This document shows, piece after piece, positions 43,296 through 54,941 of a stretch of 64,000 nucleotides of DNA (the first letter of the stretch is position 1; every line of letters starts with the position of its first letter). Position numbers and translations under genes: made by a program. The notes beneath the pieces are model-generated. The model was not told the DNA's origin. It made no database searches and worked only from the letters and a program-made list of their open reading frames with translations. Where the stretch lies: NCBI GenBank assembly GCA_039090855.1, contig CM077006.1, positions 49,361,336 through 49,425,335 on the forward strand, written 5' to 3'. Source of the DNA: Macrothele yani (Eukaryota > Arthropoda > Arachnida > Araneae > Macrothelidae).

Positions 43296-43365
43296 AAGTT
43301 TCAAGTTTCCGATTAATTTGAATATAACCATCACAAGATTCACTATTCGAAGCAACCGGCATTCA

Positions 43366-44858
43366 TACACTGGCGTGGAAAAATTAAGGACGAGGCGGTT
43401 TTTCGAATGTAACGTCGTGCAGAAGTGTTCCACATCGACTCAAATTATACCATAAAATCCCCAAGATGTAAGAATATGGAACAAGTGAGCAGAAGCGTCC
43501 AAACAAGGAATCCAAAGGATACAAAGGCACTTTATTGAAAAGGTAGCTTTGAGCACAACTGGACAGAAGACAGAAACGTCCATGTTACAGGCGGCTGCCA
43601 AGAAAAATCCAGTCCTTAGTAGGGGATATGATCGCCCATGACTGCGTTGCAAGATTTACAATGTCTGTTCATGCTGAGGACGAGGTTGTCAAGGAGCTGT
43701 TGAGGCATCGCGGCCCATTCCTCTTTTAGCGCCAATCGCAGCTGCGGAATCGTTGCTGGCGGCTGGTGACGTGCTGCCAAGCGTCTCCCGAGGAGGTCCC
43801 ACACGTGTTCGATTGGATTTAGGTATAGGGACCTTGCGGGTCAATCCATGCGTTGAATATCTTCACTCTCCAACAGCTCTGTGACAGCCACTGTGCGATG
43901 AGGTGTAGCGTTGTCAGCCACGAAGAGGAACTAAGGACCCAGAGCACCTCTAAACAGACGCACGTGAGGCAGGAGAACCTCGGTACAATAGCCGGCACCA
44001 GTGACAGAACCTCCTTGGAAGATGTGGAGGCCAGTACGGCTACCAAGCATGATACCACCCCAAACGAGAACTCCGCCACCTCCAAACCGGTCCCTTTCGA
44101 TGACGTTGGAGGTGTGATTGCGTGTACCCTGCTCTCTCCAGATGTGTATACGTCCAGAATCACTCGTCAGACTAAATCGGCTCTCATCCGTAAAGAGAAC
44201 TCGACCCCATTGCTGATGTGTCCAGTTCTTGTGTTCCTGGCACCAGAGAAACCGCCGTCTCCGATGAGCAGGTGTTAATAACGCGCACCGTACTGGTCGT
44301 CTTGCAAATAGACCACCTTTGTGCAGCTTCCTGGCCACGGTAAAACGCGATAACCTTCTCGCCTGTAGGACAATATACCGGTCGTCCGCTGCCGTGGTTG
44401 CTCGTGGACGACCACTGCTAAACTCTCGGACAGCTGTTCCTGTCGTTTGAAATGCTCTCCAAGCTCGTGAAACGATGCTGTGAGCGATCCTGAACGCCTC
44501 GGCCACACTAGTCACACTTCGACCTTCTTCCAACTTCCCGATGACGCGACCTCGGGTAAAGTCATCCAGATGTCGTCTACTGGATTGCTTGTTGACCATA
44601 TCACACGGTGGCAGCAACTCGACGTCGTTCAAACCGATGTACACCGTGCAATAGCTTTCACCGAATTGCTGAGCGTACACCGCCTGTGTGCGTTATACCC
44701 TTCCGACACTCCCCCCACGTCATGCTGCATATATACGCATGCCCTACTGTTCCGGACCCTAGTCTATCTTCTGAGTGGTCTTTCGGTCCGTTCTGCCTGC
44801 TCCTTCCGCTGCTATGCTAATTTTTCCTCTTCGTTCTTAATTTTTGCACACCAGTGTA
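43366..44858 (-). mobile_element. Tc1-like transposon, family 3, copy b
   Basis: 1.49 kb, TA ends, TIRs TACACTGGCGTGGAAAAATT and TACACTGGTGTGCAAAAATT. Same family as 19198-20750. Confidence 0.9.
43616..44599 (-). pseudogene. Tc1-like transposase with deletion and stops
   Basis: Starts at MVNKQSS (44599). A 60-bp deletion after YIVLQARR, relative to copy a, keeps the frame and removes part of the DNA-binding region. FTDESRF is kept. A stop follows FRGALGP near 43931. The second site reads VADNATPH (catalytic Asp kept), and a further stop replaces Trp after QRMD. The last segment, ending DHIPY at 43616, is open. Confidence 0.9.
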
Positions 44859-44985
44859 TATAGCTAATCTGGAAGTTTAGGATTCATTCCCGTGTTTGCC
44901 CGAAAGCGCAGAATATCAAAAAATGAAATATCAATGAAATACGGGATTACACTAATTACAAACAATACCGTTTGAGCACGATTTG

Positions 44986-45464
44986 TTAAGGTGGTTCCGC
45001 CTAAAATCTCTGCCTTACGTTTCCAATGGTGAAACGATGCTGTGAGCGATCCTGAACTCCTCGTACATATGTTCTTCGCAATTAATGTATTCCCAAGGAT
45101 GAAAATTTGTACATCGATAAAACTAACTTTAAGTTATAGCGTGGAGTACTTGCTAAAATATAACCATAATTGAGCAATCCAACATTTGTTTGTCTATTGA
45201 CGTCATCAATGTACAGGTCGCGCCATCTATTAACAAGTCTGAACATTACTCAAAGAAAGAAAAAAGAAAAATGATTGAATTTTAATATAATTATAGTTAT
45301 ATTTTAGCAAGTATTAAGTATAAGTATCCCATGCTATAACTTAAAGTTAGTTTTATCGATGTGCAAATTTTCATATTTGGGAATACATCAATTGCGAAGA
45401 AAATATGTAAAGACGTTTTACCATTGGAAACATAAGGCAGAGATTTTAGGTGGAACCACCTTAA
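44986..45464. mobile_element. TTAA-type MITE, smaller copy
   Basis: TTAA at both ends (44986-44989 and 45461-45464), followed by GGTGGTTCCGCCTAAAATCT and its inverted partner. The plus-arm Penelope copy shows the empty site, with a single TTAA in CTTTTAACAAATCG near 48549. The left arm contains a foreign 29-bp patch of transposase sequence (see findings). No coding frame. Confidence 0.85.
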
Positions 45465-45693
45465 AAGATGAATAATACGTACAAATTAAAACCATTAGTA
45501 CTTTCAAGGTGACAATCACCTCATCCTCAGATGTATCAGATAAGCTAACATCACATCTTATATACACTGTCCATGTGCACGACGGGTACGTTACTCCAGG
45601 AACACATGACAAACAGGTTTTTGTAGACAACAAATCATGATGAAGAAGGTGAGCTGTAAGAACAATTATTCCAAATTAAACAGATTATGTCAC

Positions 45694-46240
45694 TTAAGAC
45701 AACAGTTTGTTACGGAACGTATTAATGAAGGGATTCCAAGTTTCAGACAGTTCATAAGGGCTGTAATCGTTGTAACACTGGTCACCAAAAGCTGTAATAT
45801 AAACACTTTCCACACACAGTAGTGAACGTGCAGAGGCGGTTGTTGCTAATACATGTAATTTAGTGTTCAGCCAGTCTGGGTACGTAATTCCGGAACTGAC
45901 ATTCCTTGCTAGGGCTGTGTTATTTAGGTTAGTATTTACACTATATTTGTGCTCCTGCAGGCGCAAACCTATCTGCTGTCTAGTAGATCCTATGTAGTTG
46001 CTGATAATCTCGCCTTGGCATGGGTCCAACATAGGGCTATAGTAAACACCCCATTTTTTGCAACATGTCAGCTTTATTACGATCTTTTCTAACATATGTT
46101 GACAAATTTCTAGTACTAATGCCAATACGTAATTTATGCCTGGAGCACAGGTGAGATAACACATTACTGATATACGGCATGTGTTCAACCGTACCTACAA
46201 ATCTACTAGACGGCAGATAGGTTTGCGCTTGCAGGAGCAC
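45694..46240 (-). pseudogene. Penelope-like C-terminal region with GIY-YIG nuclease
   Basis: Two frames join the end of the reverse-transcriptase linker (HMPYISNVLSHLCSRHKLRI, TYVRKDRNKADMLQKMG) to the nuclease: GVYYSPML, NYIGSTRQQIGLRLQEHKYS, then ARNVSSGITYPDW and RSLLCVESVYITAF. The shift lies in the A/G run near 46050. GVYY, YIGS, the Arg of GLRL and the Glu of CVESVYI are visible. About 165 codons remain; no reverse transcriptase core is left. Confidence 0.75.
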
Positions 46241-46498
46241 AAATATAGCGTAAAAGCTAACCGAAATAACACAGCCCTAGCAAGGAATGTCAATTCCGGA
46301 ATTATGCACCCAGACTGGCAGAACACTAAATTATTAGCAACAACCGCCTCTGCACGTTCACTACTATGTGTGGAAAGTGTTTATATTACAGCTTTTGGTG
46401 ACCAGTGTTACAACGATTACAGCCCTTATGAACTGTCTGAAACTTGGGAGCACCTCATTAATACGTTTCGTAACAAACTGTTGTCTCAAGCGGCATAA
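46185..46498 (+). pseudogene. Penelope-like GIY-YIG nuclease, second copy
   Basis: From 46181 the frame reads RTYKSTRRQIGLRLQEHKYS, ARNVNSGIMHPDWQ, CVESVYITAFGDQCYNDY and SPYELSETWEHLINTFRNK, ending at TAA 46498. The GVYY strand and the I-G of YIGS are missing, so the domain starts truncated at the pair junction. It is highly similar to the minus copy. Confidence 0.75.
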
Positions 46499-46680
46499 TG
46501 TGTTTAATTTGGAATAACTTGTTCTTACAGCTTACCTTCTTCATTACGATTTGTTTAAGTTGTCTACAAAACCTGTTTGGCACGTGTTCCTGGAGTAACG
46601 TACCCATGGGGCACATGGACAGTATATATAAGAAGTTATGTTGGCGTGTCTGATACATCTGAAGATGAGGTGATCGTCAT

Positions 46681-48505
46681 CAGTGCCCAACCATTAATTT
46701 ACGTGCTCCGGGAAAAAACAATTGAGCGGGGGCCCCTTTACTCTTGACTGTCAATAAGCAATTTCTATGAAAACAAAATTAGTTTGTGCAGTCGAAACAA
46801 ATGAAAAAGGTACAAAACGGTGGTTTCCACTTTACTGTTGTTTATGAAGAGCCTGAAAGATAAACAAAAGCATTAAGATATATATTATTTGCTCATTTAT
46901 AATCACACAGCAAAAAATCTAGCAAAACCATTCCATGACGAATACTTTTTTTAAGTTTTACACATACTACCCTCTTAAACTTTCTGTCCCAGATACGAAG
47001 TTTTATAATTTTACAGGTTTAGCCTCTGTCTGATTAATATGCAGTAAGCTGAATTTAATCGATAAGAATGCATGGTGTTGGCTGTTCCCGCTTAAGCTCC
47101 TGGTCTGAACATCAGCACACGGTTTGAAAGGGCTACAAAACAAATAAATATCAAATTAATGCTTATCGGTAGATCAGTTTAGAAAAACCTTTCGTAGCAA
47201 AAAAAAAGGAAAGAAAAAATTTGATAGAAACACTCTTGAGAAAAAGAAATCAGTTCTGCAATAAGCATAACCATGCTTGCCCCTTTCTCTCTCCTGCACA
47301 AAGAAATTTCCACTTAATTTGATTTTTGCACAAGAGAAATTTCAGTTGCTCACAACCCAACTTCACAAGCTATAGAATTTAAAGAGAATATTGATAAAAT
47401 TAAAAACGAATAGCTATTTACCTGCTCCTTGCAAAACATTTTAAGAATCATGAAAAAATGTCTACAGAACAAACATCCACACAAAAATGATCTCGGAAGA
47501 AATGCACAAATCTGGAAAATATGCAAAAATGCCCATGGCAATTCTACATAAATAAGATTGATTAGCTTTGATTCTCGTCCTAGATTACTGGGTGCAATGT
47601 AACTTTAGTTTTGGGGATATAAATCACTTAGTTTCTATTGACTCCTTTTGCATGCCTTCTGAATAACTGTGCTTGTTAATAAAATATAGCAAAGAAAAAA
47701 GATTGACTTACGATGGACAACTCTCGCTGGAAAAACATGTACTACTTACTCTCACACTGGCACAAAGATTTCCCTCTAGTACTATTTTCCAAAGCCAATG
47801 GGTATACATTTAGCAGAAACCTCCTAACGACACATTTTTGAAAATAATTAGCTACCAGGAAGCATTTTAATAGGCGCTTAGCATGTCACGGTCCCTTACC
47901 CACTGAGGAATAGTGTTTTCTTATTCAGCGTGATTACGACTCCCCTTCGCTTCTTTTTTTCAATAATTGTTTTCCAAATTTTATTTTCTTAAAAAATAAA
48001 GGCATTTCTCTCTTCTCTGGCCCTTGATACCAAAATGTCCTTTGTCCATGTGGTAGAGAATTATTGGCACAGCTTTTCGTACTGATTCACATCGGGAAGT
48101 TGAGTTATCCATCATTATCCCTCCTGTGGCATCCCAATTTTCCTCTCTTTAAAAATACAAGTGCAATACGCGAACTAATGAAGTATTTATATAATGAAAT
48201 ACAAAGCTACGTGAATTGTGCTCTGCTGATGTTTGCCAGGGCTTTGCCATTTCTGCATCGTTTACAGATTCTCACAGGTGGGAGGGGCAAAAATTCCTAA
48301 GAAAACTGCATTTGGATACTGGCTGTTTCCAATGTTCAATTTTCATGGATTTGTACAGTTGAAAATTTAGTTAAAAGTTTTTTTCAGTTTTATCCACATT
48401 TTATGTTCATAATTTAAATTGTCACTTGATCTGCCTTGCTAACCCGAGGGCCTCCTGGAAGCCCGGGGCCCCGGAATCTGTACCCTCCCCCCTGGTTGGG
48501 GACTG
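46681..48505. mobile_element. hAT-like non-autonomous element, 1.8 kb
   Basis: The ends are CAGTGCCCAACCA and, inverted, CAGTCCCCAACCA. An exact 8-bp duplication ATCGTCAT lies at 46673-46680 and 48506-48513. The empty site is known from the sister Penelope arm (GAGGTGATTGTCACC). The interior of 1825 bp has only short frames and no recognisable transposase, so it needs a partner. Internal blocks resemble the element at 38227. Confidence 0.9.
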
Positions 48506-48639
48506 ATCGTCATCTTGAAAGTATTAATGGTTTTAATTTGTACATATTATTCATCTTTTAACAAATCGTACTCAGACGGTATTGTTTGCAATTAGTTTGA
48601 TCCTTTGCACGAAGTTTTTCGTCTCGCACGGAATTACAC

Positions 48640-49315
48640 CATTGTACAGTAAACATTTTGAAGATGTGAATCCGTTTATTGGTGTAAATACACCAATAAC
48701 CGTATTCTCATCTTCCAAATTTGTAATGAATGTTATTGTCGTAAAACCAATGAAAGAAGATATGGAATCATAAAAGTAAATGTTTCGTGAACTATGGCAG
48801 CAGCAATGTTAAGAACTTCGACTATCTAGTTTTTTAAAAAAAAAAAATTATTTTTATAATCATTATTATTATTATATATTGTTTATATTTAGAGGAACTT
48901 TAAGGAACGACTCTAACACCGATGAAATGTGATAGCTACGAAAGTCCATCTGCTCATGCGGAAATTAAAATATCTGACCACAAGATACGTAGAAAGAAAA
49001 GCAGAATCGCAAGTGTATTAGTGAGAGAGATTGGTAACTTTCGGTCTAAGATGTCTACACCTTACGCATCGTGTTTTCCCGCATTTCAAAGCTCTTGTCA
49101 ACAGAAGGTAGCCGTCCTTTGTGGAGGTTGAGGGGAAGCAAAATTCCGCTACGACGCACCGTATTCATAGCATCAAAAATGAATTTTTGTAATGGCTTTT
49201 ATGACATTTAAAATCAGGTTCTCGTAATTTACGCAGATTGCAATGAAATACTGCAACGTTTGTGTAAAACGTGATGAAACAATGTTCGGCGATTGTTTAG
49301 TAATATATGTTGTTG
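48640..49315. other. No recognised gene
   Basis: Starts with the second half of the insertion-site repeat, then AT-rich sequence with an A run at 48836-48847. Frames of 60-70 codons are not supported. Confidence 0.4.
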
Positions 49316-49319
49316 AGTA

Positions 49320-49480
49320 ACACTGAAACTAACTATCGTTACGTAACTTCATGGGACAGCATTCAAATATCAGATTTCGACAATGGTTTTGAGTACTCCT
49401 GTCACTAACCCCACACGAAATAGTCCAATGGAGTTAGATCTGGAGAGCGAGAAGGCCACGCCCAATCCATCTGTTGGGGA
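49320..49480 (-). pseudogene. Mariner-like transposase fragment
   Basis: The minus strand reads MDWAWPSRSPDLTPLDYFVW followed by G, the third catalytic block of mariner-like transposases related to the one at 34985-35803. The following sequence decays quickly. Confidence 0.65.
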
Positions 49481-49984
49481 AATGCTCATTTAGGCACTCA
49501 TTTCCGTTACATCATTTTTTTTTACTTGGGATTTACTTAACTCCTGTCAAGAAAGATGCAGAACATTAAAAATAACATTCTTACTGTCATAAGACGAACA
49601 CCGCTCCAATACATGCAGATGCAACAGACAGACATACATGAAGATATTCAGGAAGATGTAACAAGGCAGTTGACGTGTTTCGCCTTGTCTTTTATAAAGA
49701 GCGTACGGATTATTCAGTTGTTGTAGCTCACATAAACATGAGTGGTTTTTAAACTAAGTAATCGTCACTGAAACACTTGAACTTAGCTTATCACTTCTAC
49801 AGCTTATCAACAAGCCAGGTCTCAAAGCACAAGTGAAATGTAAAGGCACTGAAAATACAAACTTGCAGTTTTAGCTAACGGACAATCATTTTTATTTTCT
49901 TGTTGCCTATAACGTAATTTTCTTTCCGCTGGGGCTATAACGTAATTTTCTTTCCGCTGTAACATAGTTCTTACGTCAGTAATT
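49481..49984. other. No recognised feature
   Basis: AT-rich, with a short direct repeat GCTATAACGTAATTTTCTTT near 49910 and 49934. Confidence 0.4.
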
Positions 49985-50965
49985 ACGAGTGAAAATCCTC
50001 CAAATACGTGGCGTCAGTGAATAAGCAAAGACATCGCTCTTTCCACCTTTTAACACACAGCCACGAGAAATTGTTATCCGGTCACCGCCGGGGAATTGAA
50101 TCCCGGATCTCTCGATATCTATAGCCGAGGATGTATTTGAAGGATATCTGGCCGAGCGCGTTAGTCTCACAACACACATAGCACCGTGGATTGTTGGCCA
50201 CCGTGGTGTAAGGCTAACGCGCTCGGCTAGATATCGAGAGATCCGGGATTCAATGCCCCAGCGGTGACCGGACAACAATCTTTCGGTTGCTGCGTGTTAA
50301 AACGTGGAAAGAGCGATGTCTTTGCTTATTCACTGACTCCACATGTATTTGGAGGATTTTCACTTTGGATTTAACTTCTATAATTAATATATAGCCAGTG
50401 CCGTTAATGCCCACCAGATGGAGACGTTTCAGCAGCTGAGGCCAATCTTACGGATTTATGATGTCAGAAGCTGACAGAAAGACACACATAGCGCCGTGGA
50501 TTGTTGGCCACCGTTGTGTTAGGTTAACGCGCTCGGCTAGATATCGAGAGATCCGGATTCAATTCCCCGCCGGTGACCGCATAACAATTTTTTGGTTGCT
50601 GTGTGTTAAAACGTGGAAAGAGCAATATCTTTGTTTATTCACTGACGCCACATATTAGGAGGATTTTCACTTGGGATCTCGCTCCTTGGATTTAACTTCT
50701 ATAATTAGTATATAGCCAGTGTCGTTAATGCCTACCAGATGGAGACGTCTCAGTAGCTGAGCCCAATCTTACGAATTTATGATGTCAGAAGCTGACAGAA
50801 AAACACACATAGCACCGTGGATTGTTGGCCACTGTGGTGCAAGGCTAGCGCGCTCGGCTAGATATCGAGAGATCTGGGTTCAATTCCCCGGCGGTGACCG
50901 GATAACAATTTTTCGGTTGCTGTGTGTTGCTAAAACGTGGAAAGAGCGATGTCTTTGCTTATTAG
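49985..50965. repeat. SINE-like units: one inverted, three tandem
   Basis: Three direct units start near 50170, 50485 and 50803 (period ~316 bp). Each has CATAGCACCGTGGATTGTTG, a tRNA-like part (GGTGTAAGGCTAACGCGCTC and a decayed B box GATTCAATGCCCC), then TTGCTGTGTGTTAAAACGTG and a linker with CCAGATGGAGACG. A fourth unit at 49988-50165 is inverted and forms a ~160-bp hairpin with the first. Confidence 0.85.
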
Positions 50966-51197
50966 GTCAGTAATTACATTATGTGTGCTAAATGAATGCA
51001 ATATTAGAAGGTACCCATACACCTTACAAGAAAGAGGTCAAGTAGTATTTACAAATAATTTTATTTTGCTTGTATGGGGGTTTGTACTCTTCACTCACAT
51101 ATGATTTACTGGCTTACTCGATACAACATCAGTGATTTAATATCCAAACACAGTATAACGGCACGCCTATCATCACTAACATCAATCCCGCTTAAAC

Positions 51198-51330
51198 AGA
51201 TCAGATCATATGTAGAGGATTTTAGGAAGGGAGTGTCTGACCTCTGGTCTTAAACAACCCTTAGAAATAGGAAGCTAAGAGATTTGGGCTAGAGTGCCCA
51301 ATAGGAAAGTGACACGGAAGCGAGGTAAAC
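51198..51330 (-). repeat. SINE family-C 3' fragment
   Basis: Matches the tail half of the copy at 12748: AGATCAGATCATATGTAGAG, AGGAAGGGAGTGTCTGAC and GAAAGTGACACGGAAGCGAG. The tRNA-like head is absent. Confidence 0.85.
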
Positions 51331-51659
51331 CCCCTTAAACAACCGCTGCATTGCCTTTTTATTTATCGTTCTTATCCGGCCACACATACGTCACTCTTGT
51401 TCTGACCTCAGTGTGTTGCCAACATTATTATCGTTTGAGGGAAAAAAACATAATGAAAATGTCTAAGAGAACAACTCAAATTTACAGAGAAAAAGAAACT
51501 CAAAAGGAAAGTTAAAATAGAATATACGTTACAAAGCAAACATAAATTGCAGAACCACGACGTGTATTTGATCTAAAACTCACACTATTATGATTGAGGA
51601 ACACTTTAACAAAAAAAACGTAATTTAACTAAAACCTCCTTGAATAAACACGTAAAGTT
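51331..51659. other. No recognised feature
   Basis: AT-rich spacer between two SINEs. Confidence 0.4.
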
Positions 51660-51880
51660 ATCCCGCCGTCCCGATGGCGCAGTGGTCTAAGAGCTGGGTT
51701 ATGACCATTCACCCGCAAAGGGTCCGCGTTCGAATCCCAGTGAGGCGTGGATGTTTTTTCTATCTTACGGCTATGGCTCTCCCGCTTCCCTGAAACCAGC
51801 GGCCCTACATTAGGGACGGGCGACTGCTTATAGTCCATCGAGTTGCTCAGGGTAGTCGTTGAAGCTTTAATCAAAATAAA
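51660..51880 (+). repeat. tRNA-derived SINE (family B)
   Basis: Head CCCGATGGCGCAGTGGTCT, B box GCGTTCGAATCCCAG, then the family-B body with CATTAGGGACGGGCGACTGC and an AATCAAAATAAAAAA end. Confidence 0.85.
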
Positions 51881-52489
51881 AAACTATCACTTAGATTATA
51901 TCGTCACCAGGGGCGCATTGTCACACCGGAACATTACCAAGTGGACCACTCCAGATATGGCCCATTTTCTCGTATTCTTTTAACCTGGATTTTTTTTTAA
52001 AGAAGGAGCAATTACTTTGGTGCCTATGAATAACAATAACCGTTAGTCTCATTTGTTTGTTTTCTCTCTGAAAAGTTATTTACTTAAAATAAAAAATAAA
52101 TGAATAAATAAGCGTTTCCTTCTACCTTTTTTGGGCGTTTGTCCAAAAATGACATAGCAAGGTTCTCTGTACTTATGTGAGAAATGTGCTGCCTGACCAA
52201 GCACGTTGTTGTAAAGTTACACGGAGTTCGAACCTGGTTTCAGATCGGACGACTACCCAGAAACCAGAACTACTAGGCGACGATGCTGTAATTTCTCCCA
52301 TAAATACACTGCCCTGCCTCTAATATCTGGACACCAGCATGTCGACAACTAATCTTCATTTACAAAAAAAATTATATTGCGTGCTGAAATGTTTGGCGTT
52401 TATGACGGTCTCTAGCCTTCTAATACACTCCACTAATTTTTTAGCACGTCGTTTGTAAAAAAAGATCGTGCTTATGTTATCGGTTTGTC
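51881..52489. other. No gene; SINE-B head fragment at 52205-52290
   Basis: Within AT-rich sequence, 52205-52290 carries GAGTTCGAACCTGG and a GAACTACTAGGCGACG block, a decayed reverse family-B head. Nothing else is recognised. Confidence 0.45.
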
Positions 52490-52747
52490 CGTCTGTAGAC
52501 ACGATATCCTGCAACTATTAGTCCGATTTGAAAAATTCTTTTTGCATTGGTAAGCTTGAAATATGCCAATGATGATCCTTCATTCCTTTTTTTTTTTTAC
52601 GATGTACGATTTCGCCGCTAGAGTGCGTAAATGCAGATGATGCGGAATTCAAAAATACGTTTTATTCCGCATAGTTGCTTCTAAACATCCGATTGAAAAA
52701 ACTCTTTTACCTTTCGATTCCATTTATGTCGAAGGGTATTTTAGATA

Positions 52748-54183
52748 TACACTGCTGGCCACCCAAAATGCAACACCAAGAAGAACACGAGATAGCAAAG
52801 CTAGATTTACTGGACGCATAACAACAGATAGAAAGATGAAACGATTAAGCTTACAAGCCCGTGTGACTTGCGGAACACGCAGACATCAATAGTTCATGTG
52901 GCTGCCATGGCTGGCAACAACGGCCGCTACACGCCACGGCATCGAACGAAAGAGGCGTTGGATGTGGGCTTGGGGTATGTCGGTCCAGGCTGCTTCCACA
53001 CGTTGCCACAGTTCATCAGGCGTGGCCGCGGGTGGTGCTTGCCGGGCCACTCGGTTGCCGATCAGTGACCAGACGTGTTCGATGGGCCACATATCGGGAG
53101 AACAGGCAGGCCCCGGCAGCAGGGACACCTGGTGGGCCGTGAAGAATTGTTGCACGATGCGTGCAGCACGCGGGCATGCATTGTGCTGTTGAAACAAGGC
53201 CGCTGGCAGGTCCTGCAGGTAAGGGAGGACTACAGGCTCCAAAATTTCGGAGATGTAGTGGTGGCTGTTGAGTGTACCGGCGATACGTACCAGAAGGGTG
53301 CGGGTGTCATATCCAATTGCGCCCCAAACCATAACGCCAGGCGACGGACCAGTATGGCGACGCATAATGCAGGCGTCATACAGTCTCTAGGCGCGGTGCC
53401 GCCACACGCGGATCCAACCATCGCGGTGTTGCAGTCAGAAGCGGGATTCGTCGGAGAAGACAATGTCGTTTCATTCCGTAGTCCAGGTGCGGCGTTCAAC
53501 GGCCCACTGCCGCCGCACTCGCCGGTGGTGTAACGTCAATGGTAATCGGAGCAATGGGCGCCGTGCGACAAGTCCCCGCTCCTTCAGACGACGTCGAACG
53601 GTACGTGCTGACACAGGTTGTTGCGCAACACACCCTAATTCTTGAGCTAACGTTCGTGATATGGCGGTGCGAGCCGTCAATGCCCGCCGCACAACATGCC
53701 GGGTTCTCTCGTTCGGTGGGATGCCGCGGCTGCGTCAATCGCTCACGTCGGTCCACCCGTCCCTTCTGCACCCACCGAATCCATACTCGCCTCACTGTGG
53801 CTGGATGTCGTCCCACGCGGGCGCCGATGTCGTCCCACGCGGGCGCTGATGTCTCGGTACGATAAACCGCTGTCGCGATAAGCCACTATTCGTCCACTGT
53901 CGAACTCCGAAACGTGCTGGAATGACTGCCGTATTCTGCGACGAGGCATCAGGAAGCTTCCCATGCACAGGTCCGGCAGCACAAGACACTTCCACTACTT
54001 ACACCCCGTCTTCTGTGCGCCCTTCTTATAGTGCTTCTCGGTGGCGTGCCGGGTGTACATGATTTGCATATGCCCTGCAATGCTAATCGTTTGTATATCC
54101 TCTCGCGGGCGACGCGTGCTGGGAATTTCAAGCCAATCGGATGCTTCCTTCTTGGTGTTGCATTTTGGGTGGCCAGCAGTGTA
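52748..54183 (-). mobile_element. Tc1-like transposon, family 4
   Basis: Perfect 36-bp terminal inverted repeats starting TACACTGCTGGCCACCCAAA, with TA at 52748-52749 and 54182-54183. It is inserted inside the 150-bp satellite. The interior is GC-rich (a run of the densest GC in the window), unlike its AT-rich surroundings, so it is probably a recent arrival. Confidence 0.95.
52886..53949 (-). pseudogene. Tc1-like transposase, broken
   Basis: Starts MPRRRIRQSFQHVSEFDSG at 53949, the helix-turn-helix region. A 22-bp tandem duplication at about 53809-53855 shifts the frame. Later pieces carry RTLAQELG, RRRLKERGLVARRP, and the first catalytic region is in a damaged frame near 53450. The last frame (53365-52886) has GVMVWGAIGYD, QQHNACPR, where the catalytic Asp is His, and SPDMWPIEHVW. 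Despite intact ends the protein is dead. Confidence 0.9.
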
Positions 54184-54941
54184 GTTACTTTTTCAAATTG
54201 CGCATAGATTTTCCGCTAGGGGGAGTAATAGTAAATTACATTTCCCCCGATATTTCTTGTTCTAAAACTCAGATTTGAAAACCTTTTTCTTCAGAGGATA
54301 CACCTCCTGACGGAAAATCTTTTGAATATAATTTCAAATTTTTGGTAAAGAATACTTTGGCCACCAGGCGGCGTAAGTGTTAATTTTTGCTTCTGACGTA
54401 TTTGCCACAAAATCTGAGCTTCTAAATTATCGATCGAAAAATTCTTTCGTGGACTGATGCCACTCACATCGATAAACTTTTTCGTAATATTTTCTTCTTA
54501 AAATATTCCAGTTTCTCCGCCAGGTGGCGTAGATGTGTATCTTATTTTTATCAATATCTCTACGTCTAGGAGTAATATTTTAAAAAATCCTTCTTTGTTG
54601 GATAGTGTTTCCAGTGTGACATGTTTTTCATAATTTCAAAATTTTCAAGTAATTCATAGACTTTCCGCTAGGGAGCGTAGTGGTAAATTGTGTTTCCCCC
54701 TATATCTCTGTTTCTAAATCTCCGATTTGAAAAATTCTTCCTGCACCGGATACAGCTCCTGATGGGAAATGCTTTGCACATTATTTCTCATTTTTGAAAA
54801 AAAATGGTTTGGCCACCAGGGGGCGTAAATCTTAATTTCCGCTTCTGATGCATTTGCAACAAAATATGACCTTCTAAATTATCGATTGAAAAAAAAAATC
54901 GTTTGTAAACCGATACTACTGACGTCGACAAATCTTTTAGA

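Larger units (their letters stand above)
44953..48629. mobile_element. Head-to-head pair of Penelope-like copies with later insertions
   Basis: Two truncated Penelope-like units point away from each other: 46190 down to about 44953 (minus) and 46185 up to about 48597 (plus). Both carry the GIY-YIG region, the same 3' untranslated block (GATACATCTGAAGATGAGG) and the same tail (GGTTTTAATTTGTAC, then CAAATCGT and ACGGTATTGTTTG). The outer flanks GGGATTACAC (44943-44952) and GGAATTACAC (48630-48639) form a 10-bp target duplication. A TTAA MITE interrupts the minus arm and a hAT-like element the plus arm. Confidence 0.8.
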
